From GCA-2687515 sp046582475 (lineage in GTDB: Bacteria; Pseudomonadota; Alphaproteobacteria; Rhodospirillales; UBA2165): a DNA stretch of 5,357 bases. The translations under genes and the position numbers were made by a program. This document shows, piece by piece, positions 1-4,855 of this stretch. The stretch is taken from the NCBI GenBank assembly GCA_046582475.1, contig JAYGEH010000483.1, forward strand, positions 1-5,357, read 5' to 3'. The notes below the pieces were generated by a model. It made no database searches. It was given only the letters and a program-made list of their open reading frames with translations, and had not been told where the DNA came from. Every line of letters starts with the position of its first letter. Within the stretch, counting starts at the first letter, position 1.

Positions 1-210
1 GACGAGATGCGGGGCTATCTCGATCAGGGCTATACCCTGGTCAAGGCCAAGGTCGGCGGGCTGCCCATCGACGACGATGTCCGGCGCATCGAAACAATCC
101 TCTCGGTCCTGGACAGCGGCCATCAACTGGCCGTCGACGCCAATTGCGGGTTGAGCCCGGAGCGGGCGCTGGCATACGCGGAACGGCTGCAGCCCCATGG
201 CCATTCATAG
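1..210 (+). pseudogene. Truncated enolase-superfamily (mandelate racemase/muconate lactonizing enzyme type) gene, internal fragment
   Basis: The frame is open from the left edge and stops at TAG 208-210, giving about 69 residues. It contains a K-x-K element (VKAKVGG, about 34-54), which in this superfamily supplies the catalytic base. It is followed by a DVRRIE helix and by AVDAN (about 142-156), where the Asp is the first Mg2+ ligand. Family members of about 350-400 residues continue with a W-x-E-E-P strand carrying the second metal ligand, then a third acidic ligand and a catalytic His. Here the frame ends right after the helix ALAYAERLQPHG, just before that strand, and I find no continuation in the other plus-strand frames up to 356. 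The barrel is therefore incomplete and the product should be inactive. The 5' part lies outside the window. Family assignment is firm; the specific reaction (sugar-acid dehydratase, racemase or cycloisomerase) cannot be told. Confidence 0.72.
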
Positions 211-356
211 CTGTTTAAATTGGGCTCAGGCATGGGTGGTGCGGCCATCCCGTTTCATCACGGTCGGTGATTGCGTGGCACCATATATGGGGATCGCGAG
301 CGGAAATTAAAACCCGTTAGCGAAGATTTCCGCAGCCCGGAACCAACCCCAAGCGA
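211..356. other. Intergenic spacer between the broken gene and the dioxygenase stop
   Basis: I see no gene in these 146 bases. They hold a 10-bp palindrome (CCATATATGG, 281-290), a short ATCAC/GTGAT pair (257-271) and the inverted repeat listed separately at 300-333. The junction where the enolase-superfamily homology ends lies at about 195-205, so this spacer may mark the scar of a deletion or rearrangement. Confidence 0.5.
300..333 (-). terminator. Weak stem-loop downstream of the dioxygenase gene, possible transcript end
   Basis: GCGGAAAT (300-307) and ATTTCCGC (326-333) form a perfect 8-bp inverted repeat with an 18-nt loop. It starts 23 bp past the minus-strand dioxygenase stop. No T-run follows the stem on the minus strand, so it is not a classical intrinsic terminator. 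It may act with Rho, protect the 3' end, or mean nothing. Confidence 0.25.
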
Positions 357-1367
357 TCAGTTCCAGATGGCGAAGCCCATGGCATTGCCGGTACCCGCTT
401 CGGAGCGGTAGCAGGGCACGTAATCCAGCAGATCCATCTTAAATCCGGTGCCCGACAAGGCGCCGATGGCGGCAAACCAGTTCTTGGTCTCCGACGTACC
501 GGATTCGAATAATTCCTGGGGCTCGTTGACCAGGGTATCCACATCACCGCTCTGCATGGCTTTGAGCATGCGCAGATCCCACTCTTCGTCGATGACGAAA
601 TGGCTGAGCCCGCCGGACCCGACGACGCAGACCCGGGCATCGGTTGGCCACGATGTGATGGCCTCGCCGATTACCCGGCCAAGCTCGAAACAGCGCCGCG
701 GCCGCGGCTGATTGGGCGGGAAGAAGGTGTTGAGGAGGATCGGCACCAAGGGGATCGGATTGTCACGCAAAATGCGCCGATAGATAAAGGAGAACGCATG
801 GCCGATGCCGCGCGGACCGTTCGGGCCCTGCGGCACGGTGGCCGACGCGGTGACATCGAACCCGGCCTGCATCGCCTCGGCGATCATATGGCGGGCCAGG
901 TCCGGCACGCAGTCATAATAGGTATCGTGCGGCGTGTGCCGGTGCATTTCCACCATCTGGATGCTCTTGTGGGAATTTTTGTGCTTTTCCGGATCATAGG
1001 CTTCGTTGAGGATGGCATCGCCGGCAAAGATTGCGTAGGGGGGCTGCAATTCTTCGAAAAACCATTCCTTCTGATCGTCGCCGATGACCACCAGCACATC
1101 GGGCTTCAAGTCCGCCATGTAATCGGCCAGCGCATCCAGTTGCACCTGGCAACGCCGGAAATGTTCCTGGCGCGCACCTAAGGTGATGCGCTCAGTGAAG
1201 GTGTCGGCGCCGCGCTTGGCCACCAGTTCGTCGAAGCTGCAGCGCTGCCCTTGAAAATCGTGATAGTCCTTGGCGCGGTCGAATTCGGCGCGCAGCGTCC
1301 AGTCTTCCGGTGGTAATATGAGCAGCGGTCCGTGGGACGTGGCGATACCACTGACGATTTCGGCCAT
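357..1367 (-). CDS. Class III extradiol ring-cleavage dioxygenase (LigB fold)
   Basis: The 336-residue product resembles the LigB superfamily of non-haem Fe(II) enzymes that open catechol-type rings next to a hydroxyl group using O2. Landmarks in order are TSHGP with His12, the first iron ligand at the LigB position; PDVLVVIGDDQ (89-99), where LigB and MhpB have a His as second iron ligand but this protein has Gln99; GIGHAF with His190, matching a catalytic His of MhpB; SGGLSH with His256, the second catalytic His; and TSETKNW with Glu293, the expected last iron ligand. His12 to Gln99 is 87 residues against about 49 in LigB, so there is an insertion. ATG 1367 is chosen because AAGGA (1378-1382) lies 10 nt upstream and because His12 then falls at the canonical position. 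An in-frame upstream ATG (1502) would run through the operator-like repeats. The gene is divergent from the transporter. The family is clear; the substrate is unknown. Confidence 0.85.
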   Translation of the reverse strand: MAEIVSGIATSHGPLLILPPEDWTLRAEFDRAKDYHDFQGQRCSFDELVAKRGADTFTERITLGARQEHFRRCQVQLDALADYMADLKPDVLVVIGDDQKEWFFEELQPPYAIFAGDAILNEAYDPEKHKNSHKSIQMVEMHRHTPHDTYYDCVPDLARHMIAEAMQAGFDVTASATVPQGPNGPRGIGHAFSFIYRRILRDNPIPLVPILLNTFFPPNQPRPRRCFELGRVIGEAITSWPTDARVCVVGSGGLSHFVIDEEWDLRMLKAMQSGDVDTLVNEPQELFESGTSETKNWFAAIGALSGTGFKMDLLDYVPCYRSEAGTGNAMGFAIWN

Positions 1368-1377
1368 GGTCGGATCA

Positions 1378-1382
1378 TCCTT
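1378..1382 (-). promoter_or_regulatory. Ribosome binding site of the dioxygenase gene
   Basis: Read on the minus strand this is AAGGA, 10 nt before ATG 1365-1367. It decides the start in favour of the 336-residue form over the longer open frame that begins at 1502. Confidence 0.6.
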
Positions 1383-1415
1383 GAATTGGCGTTTGCACGC
1401 GCAAGCGCGGGCAAA

Positions 1416-1444
1416 ACCATGAAGAGTGACGGCGCGGCTGTCAA
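1416..1444 (-). promoter_or_regulatory. Candidate sigma70-type promoter for the dioxygenase gene
   Basis: On the minus strand a consensus -35 TTGACA (1444-1439) is followed after 17 bp by CATGGT (1421-1416), which matches 3 of 6 -10 bases. Transcription would begin near 1409, about 42 nt before the start codon. The -35 lies inside the 20-bp palindrome, so a bound regulator would block it. The -10 is poor and this is only a prediction. Confidence 0.33.
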
Positions 1445-1458
1445 TTGCCCAATTGACA
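1439..1458. promoter_or_regulatory. Perfect 20-bp palindrome, probable operator of the divergent pair
   Basis: TGTCAATTG (1439-1447) and CAATTGACA (1450-1458) are exact reverse complements separated by CC. The site lies in the middle of the 170-bp region between two divergent starts, and each arm contains a TTGACA hexamer reading outward. The size and symmetry fit a dimeric helix-turn-helix repressor of the MarR, GntR or TetR type; which one cannot be read from the site. No regulator gene is in the window. Confidence 0.6.
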
Positions 1459-1494
1459 ATCGGGTCCCGGAGTGGCTTGACCGGGCCCCGATTG
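1457..1494. repeat. Imperfect 14-bp inverted repeat, second operator or leader hairpin
   Basis: The arm 1457-1470 (CAATCGGGTCCCGG) pairs with 1481-1494 (CCGGGCCCCGATTG) with one mismatch (1465 against 1486) around a 10-nt loop. It overlaps the last two bases of the 20-bp palindrome. If transcribed it would form a strong GC-rich hairpin; as DNA it could be a second binding site. It has no T-run and is not an intrinsic terminator. Confidence 0.5.
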
Positions 1495-1506
1495 CCCGGC
1501 AAAAAT
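1477..1506 (+). promoter_or_regulatory. Candidate promoter for the MFS transporter gene
   Basis: TTGACC (1477-1482) is followed after 18 bp by AAAAAT (1501-1506), which matches 4 of 6 -10 bases. The start point would be near 1513, about 25 nt before ATG 1538. The -35 overlaps the right half of the 1457-1494 inverted repeat. This is a weak prediction from hexamer matching only. Confidence 0.25.
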
Positions 1507-1537
1507 GGCGGAGCCCAACTGCCTGTAAATCAAACAA

Positions 1538-2851
1538 ATGAACGAAACCGCTCCGGCTCCCCAACCCAATGCCGACCTCCGCGCGCCTAGGCTGATCAAG
1601 CGCAACATGACCTTGCTCGCCCTGTCGCAATCCTTCAACGGCCCCGGCATACAGCTTGCCTATGGCTTCGGGCCGCTGATGGTGATCGCGCTGACCGGCT
1701 CGGCCAGCCTGGCCGGGCTGATCGTCGGCGTCTTCGGGACGAGCCGGTTCCTGGTCGCCTATACGGCGGGCCGCATCACCGACCGTTACGGCCGCCGCCC
1801 CGGCATACTCCTCGGCCAAACCCTGTCGCTCATCGGCGGCATTGCCATCGGCGCGTCGCTACCGTTCGACAGCTTCACCGTCTTCGTCATCGGCCTTTTG
1901 ATCTTCGGCATGGGCATGAGCGCGACCCAGCAATTGCGCGTCGCCGCCACCGACATGTTTCCGCCCCAAAGGCGGGCGCAGGCGCTGGGCTATCTGGCGC
2001 TGGGCTCGCTGGTCGGGCTGGTGATCATGCCGGCGCTGGTCTCAGTCACCGAGCCGCTGGCCGAAATACTGGGTTTGCCGCATCTGGGAGTGCCCTGGCT
2101 GGCGCTTCCCGTTCTGATAATCCCGGGCATGCTCATGGTCTTCTTCGTGCGCCCGGACCCGAGGGAAATCGGCATGAACCTGGAGCGCTATTACCCCGGT
2201 TACACGGCGCCGCCGCGCCCCGCCGGCGGGCACCCGGCGTTCAAGCCCATGTCCCTCTACCACAACCCGGAAACCCGTCTCGCCATCATTTCCAACTGCG
2301 CCGCCAACGGCAATATGGCGATCGTCATGGTGCTGACTTCGCTGGTGCTCTCGCACCACGGCCATTCGCTGACCGCCATCGCCTTTTCGCACATGTTCCA
2401 TTCCGCCGGCATGTTCGCCTTCACCATTCCCTTGGGCCGCCTGTCGGACCGGCTGGGACGCCATAAAGTCATGTATACCGGCGTCGCGGTGGCGCTGATC
2501 GGCGCCGCCCTGGTGGCGCTCACCGGCGGATATTATATCACCGTCACCCTCGGCACCTTCCTGGTGGGATTGGGGTGGGCAGCGGCCAACGTCTCGGCGA
2601 CGGCGCTGATCGCCGATAACGTCGAAACCCAGGAGCGCGGCCGCGCCATCGGCGTCAACGACAGCTTCGCCGGCGCCATCAGCGTCGTCATGGCGCTGGC
2701 CACCGGGCCCTTGATCGAAATCTGGGGCTTGCCGGCGGCGGGCTTGCTGGCGGTCGCCGTCGCCGCGCCGCCGCTCTTGATGCGCGTCGCCATGCGCGGC
2801 CAATTGGCCAAAGCCAGCGTCAGGGCCAGCCAGCCCGCGGCGACCGATTGA
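1538..2851 (+). CDS. Major facilitator superfamily (MFS) transporter
   Basis: This 437-residue inner-membrane protein has about 12 hydrophobic helices in two halves of six. After a short polar N-terminus (1-24), the first half carries the MFS loop 2-3 signature GRITDRYGRRP (78-88), and the second half repeats it as GRLSDRLGRH (300-309). A charged loop of about 45 residues (204-248) joins helices 6 and 7, as is usual in this superfamily. Such proteins move small solutes using the proton gradient. The gene is divergent from the ring-cleavage dioxygenase and shares its operator region, so uptake or export of the aromatic substrate or its cleavage product is a reasonable inference; the sequence does not prove direction or substrate. 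ATG 1538 has no good Shine-Dalgarno sequence (only an A-rich stretch upstream). The next in-frame ATG, at 1607, is no better and lies just before helix 1. The stop, TGA, is 2 bp from the tail remnant that follows. Confidence 0.88.
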   Translation: MNETAPAPQPNADLRAPRLIKRNMTLLALSQSFNGPGIQLAYGFGPLMVIALTGSASLAGLIVGVFGTSRFLVAYTAGRITDRYGRRPGILLGQTLSLIGGIAIGASLPFDSFTVFVIGLLIFGMGMSATQQLRVAATDMFPPQRRAQALGYLALGSLVGLVIMPALVSVTEPLAEILGLPHLGVPWLALPVLIIPGMLMVFFVRPDPREIGMNLERYYPGYTAPPRPAGGHPAFKPMSLYHNPETRLAIISNCAANGNMAIVMVLTSLVLSHHGHSLTAIAFSHMFHSAGMFAFTIPLGRLSDRLGRHKVMYTGVAVALIGAALVALTGGYYITVTLGTFLVGLGWAAANVSATALIADNVETQERGRAIGVNDSFAGAISVVMALATGPLIEIWGLPAAGLLAVAVAAPPLLMRVAMRGQLAKASVRASQPAATD

Positions 2852-2853
2852 GG

Positions 2854-2907
2854 CTATAACGCCGCGTAATCCACGTCCTTGGTGATACCTAAATTCCGAC
2901 ACTGGTA
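2854..2907 (-). pseudogene. Headless 3' remnant of a threonine synthase-type gene
   Basis: On the minus strand the last codons before TAG (2854-2856) read RNLGITKDVDYAAL. The intact threonine synthase-like gene at the right edge ends RKLDITQAVDYAAL, so 9 of the final 12 residues are identical. Leu, Asp, Lys/Gln and other codons differ, so this is a diverged homologous tail and not a recent copy. Upstream, AAATACC (2907-2901) corresponds to the Lys-Tyr codons of KYPMP in the intact gene, with a few bases lost between, so homology may reach 2907. Beyond that I see no convincing match. The frame runs open to 3249, but that part is shadow of the SIR2 gene. It is best read as a displaced gene end. 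Confidence 0.65.
2860..2874. repeat. Left copy of a 15-bp direct repeat, candidate attachment-type core
   Basis: The sequence CGCCGCGTAATCCAC occurs here and again at 4862-4876, 2002 bp apart and in the same orientation. In both places it encodes the C-terminal VDYAA of a threonine synthase-type protein on the minus strand. It brackets the SIR2-TPR gene and nothing else. Confidence 0.6.
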
Positions 2908-2953
2908 TTTTGGACGCCAGCCACATTGCCTACGCCTTTTGCGCGAACTTTGC

Positions 2954-2982
2954 TTGAAGGTTGATAACTTGCCACGCAGAAT
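2954..2982 (+). promoter_or_regulatory. Candidate promoter for the SIR2-TPR gene
   Basis: TTGAAG (2954-2959) is followed after 17 bp by CAGAAT (2977-2982); each hexamer matches 4 of 6 consensus bases. The start point would be near 2989, right at the ribosome binding site of ATG 3000, giving a very short leader. An alternative -10, GATAAC, lies at 2963-2968. This is a low-confidence prediction. Confidence 0.25.
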
Positions 2983-2988
2983 GGGCGC

Positions 2989-3002
2989 AAAGGTGAAAAA
3001 TG
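2989..3002 (+). promoter_or_regulatory. Ribosome binding site and probable original start codon of the SIR2-TPR gene
   Basis: AAAGGTGA (2989-2996) is a good anti-16S match, with its GG 6 nt from ATG 3000-3002. Read straight on, this ATG gives only a 15-residue peptide ending at TAA 3045-3047. A -1 shift at the six-A run 3009-3014 puts it into the SIR2 frame. ATG 3068, the first in-frame start, has no usable site in front of it. Confidence 0.6.
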
Positions 3003-3067
3003 GCTGAGAAAAAAGCGAATGGAACCTGGACGGCGCCCTGGACGTAATCGCCAATATCCATAAAGAC
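3000..3067 (+). pseudogene. Frame-shifted N-terminal segment of the SIR2-TPR gene
   Basis: Starting at ATG 3000, reading through AAA AAA (3009-3014) and slipping back one base gives MAEKKSEWNLDG, then ALDVIANIHKD, and enters the SIR2 body at Met 3068. The amphipathic helix just before the first SIR2 strand is what bacterial SIR2 proteins commonly have, so the segment appears to be coding. In the given sequence it is out of frame by one missing base: a seven-A run would restore one continuous 617-codon gene. Upstream of the slip point the SIR2 frame itself is closed by TGA at 3005-3007. Confidence 0.6.
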
Positions 3068-4852
3068 ATGGAAGATCGTTCCTTCGCCTTCATTCTGGGG
3101 GCGGGGGCGTCAGTCACTTCGGGAATTCCATCTGGCGGCACGTTGGCCAAACGCTGGCTCGAAGAGTTGCATAAGCTGGAATGCAGGGATGGCGGCGAAA
3201 TAGAGGATTGGGTGAAGTCAGGAGCCCTCGGCATCGATGATTTGACCATGGACCGGGCCGCCGAGTTTTATCCACAAATTTTCGACCGCCGTTTTGGCAA
3301 AGACCCGGACGTGGGTTCCGCCGCCCTCGAGAAGGCGATGGAAGGCAAGGAGCCAAGTTTTGGCTACTCGCTGCTCGCCGAGGTAATCCAGAAAACGCGG
3401 CACCGGGTGGTGGTGACTACAAATTTCGACAATCTGGTCGCCGATGCGCTAGCCATTCACGCCCATAGATCACCGCTGGTCGTTGCCCATGAATCCCTGG
3501 CTGGTTATGTCGGACCTAACTTGCGCCGGCCACTGATAGCGAAAATTCACCGCGACCTTTTCCTCGACCCAATAAATGACGCCGCCGGTGTCGGTGAACT
3601 GGAGGCCGGCTGGCAGGAAGCCTTGGGCAAACTGTTCCACAATTACACGCCGTTGGTCATCGGCTATGGCGGCAACGACGGCAGCCTGATGGGGTTCCTC
3701 GATAAATTGGAAAATGCCGAAACGCCCGGCCACATGATCTGGTGCTACTACGAAAACAGCCGGCCACCTGAAAATGTCCTCAAGGTGATCGAAAAGCACG
3801 ACGGCGTGATCGTCGCCATCCCGGGATTCGACGAATTCATGCTCGAGCTTTGCGGTAAGATAATAAAAGATTTTGATGTCACGGAAATTTCAAGACAAAC
3901 GGAAAAATTGGGAAAAGAGCGCGTCGAGCGATACCGAAAAGAAGTTGAAGAATTAACCAGCCGTACAGCAACAAGCACTCCCACACAACAACGCACCAGT
4001 GCGGCCCTTGCAGCGTCTGCCAAGGATGAAACTGATTGGTGGACCTGGGAATTGCGGGCACGCGCTGAGAACGATCCCGAAAAGAAACGAGCCGTATACG
4101 AAGCAGGGATCAGACAGATACCGGACAGCTCTAAACTTCATGGAAGTTTCGCGAAATTTTTCGCTTTAGGTCGGAAAGATTTTGACGCGACGAAGGCATT
4201 GTACCAGAAGGCGCTTAAACTTGATCCTGAAAGTGTCGGTGCCACCGGTAATTATGCAACATTTCTTAGCGGCAACCGCCAGTATTTGGATGAGGCGGAA
4301 GCCGTGTTCAAGAAGGCGCTGAAATTGGACCCCGAACACGTTAACATCACCGCTAGTTATGGGGCTTTCCTCGCGGACGGCCGCGAGGATTTAGACGCGG
4401 CGGAGGCCATGTACAACATGGGGCTAAAACTCGACCCCGAAAACGCCGTCATAACAGCCAACTATGCGGCGTTGGAGTTGGCAAGGGACGAAGCAAACGA
4501 TATTGAATCCGCCCGCACGCATGCCACCCGTGCTCTCGATTTTAGCCGGTCGGATCCTGGTCATCCCGCCGCCAGTGCTTTGTTGTATTTGTGCCTATGC
4601 GCCGAGTTGCTTGAGGGTTGCGCCATGCCCGAAATGGCTCGCCTGAAAAGATATTTGCATACAGGATTTGACAGAGGGATCTCGAATTATTCGATAGTTT
4701 TTAGATCTATCCTTCCCCAAATTCAGGAGGACCGCCGAGAGCTTTATGAAGCCCTGGGAGCCGCGATTCAGGATTCGGAATTGGTGCCGGCTCTTGATAA
4801 ATTCGACGAATGGAAAGCCCTCGAACCCATCGATCCATTCGAGCCGTTGTAA
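3068..4852 (+). CDS. SIR2-domain protein with C-terminal tetratricopeptide repeats, putative NADase defence effector
   Basis: The 594-residue body begins with a SIR2-like (SIR2_2 type) Rossmann domain. It has FILGAGAS (8-15) for dinucleotide binding, VVTTNFDN (115-122) with the conserved Asn119, KIHRD (159-163) with the catalytic-type His161, and LVIGYGGND (196-204). Asn119 and His161 are 42 apart, close to the spacing of the NAD+-cleaving pair in ThsA. A charged, probably coiled helix (272-298) and a Thr/Ser/Ala linker (299-319) follow. Next come TPRs with an exact 35-residue period at 354-388, 389-423 and 424-458, each ending in LKLDPE, plus a fourth, irregular unit (459-497) and a helical C-terminal region to 594. 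In known bacterial systems SIR2 domains deplete NAD+ on phage sensing, so the TPR part may be the sensor or oligomerisation arm; that role is inferred here. ATG 3068 has no ribosome binding site, and the natural start is probably 3000 with a frame change. Base composition is visibly less GC-rich than the flanking genes, notably 3850-4250 and 4640-4720, which suggests transfer. Confidence 0.82.
   Translation: MEDRSFAFILGAGASVTSGIPSGGTLAKRWLEELHKLECRDGGEIEDWVKSGALGIDDLTMDRAAEFYPQIFDRRFGKDPDVGSAALEKAMEGKEPSFGYSLLAEVIQKTRHRVVVTTNFDNLVADALAIHAHRSPLVVAHESLAGYVGPNLRRPLIAKIHRDLFLDPINDAAGVGELEAGWQEALGKLFHNYTPLVIGYGGNDGSLMGFLDKLENAETPGHMIWCYYENSRPPENVLKVIEKHDGVIVAIPGFDEFMLELCGKIIKDFDVTEISRQTEKLGKERVERYRKEVEELTSRTATSTPTQQRTSAALAASAKDETDWWTWELRARAENDPEKKRAVYEAGIRQIPDSSKLHGSFAKFFALGRKDFDATKALYQKALKLDPESVGATGNYATFLSGNRQYLDEAEAVFKKALKLDPEHVNITASYGAFLADGREDLDAAEAMYNMGLKLDPENAVITANYAALELARDEANDIESARTHATRALDFSRSDPGHPAASALLYLCLCAELLEGCAMPEMARLKRYLHTGFDRGISNYSIVFRSILPQIQEDRRELYEALGAAIQDSELVPALDKFDEWKALEPIDPFEPL
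4127..4558 (+). repeat. Tandem TPR-coding units within the SIR2-TPR gene
   Basis: Three 105-bp units (4127-4231, 4232-4336, 4337-4441) and one longer degenerate unit (to 4558) encode successive TPRs. The protein pattern is nYaxFL near the start, D-x-AEA in the middle and ALKLDPE at the end. Synonymous codons differ between units, for example in the LKLDPE segments, so the expansion is not recent. Confidence 0.8.
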
Positions 4853-4855
4853 CTC

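Noticed and set aside
281..290. CCATATATGG palindrome as an operator
   Set aside because: A lone 10-bp palindrome in a spacer with no promoter-like hexamers or adjacent start codon is weak evidence.
600..1181. 193-codon open frame on the plus strand opposite the dioxygenase
   Set aside because: It is antisense to well-conserved LigB-type motifs and has no recognisable domain or ribosome binding site.
1368..1502. In-frame 45-codon upstream extension of the dioxygenase to ATG 1502
   Set aside because: It runs through the two inverted repeats, has low-complexity, non-family residues, and would move the first iron-binding His from position 12 to 57. ATG 1367 has its own ribosome binding site.
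1178..1819. 213-codon minus-strand open frame spanning the divergent region
   Set aside because: It overlaps the MFS 5' end and the dioxygenase 5' end in the wrong frame, covers the operator-like repeats, and encodes low-complexity sequence.
2042..2926. 294-codon open frame on the minus strand opposite the MFS gene
   Set aside because: Its product is rich in Arg, Gly, Gln, His and Asp without domains, typical of the antisense of a GC-rich membrane-protein gene. The MFS reading has clear signature motifs on the other strand.
2857..3249. Long minus-strand open frame continuing upstream from the threonine synthase tail remnant
   Set aside because: Only the last ~16 codons resemble the intact gene end. 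The rest is antisense to the SIR2 gene start and shows no PLP-enzyme motifs.
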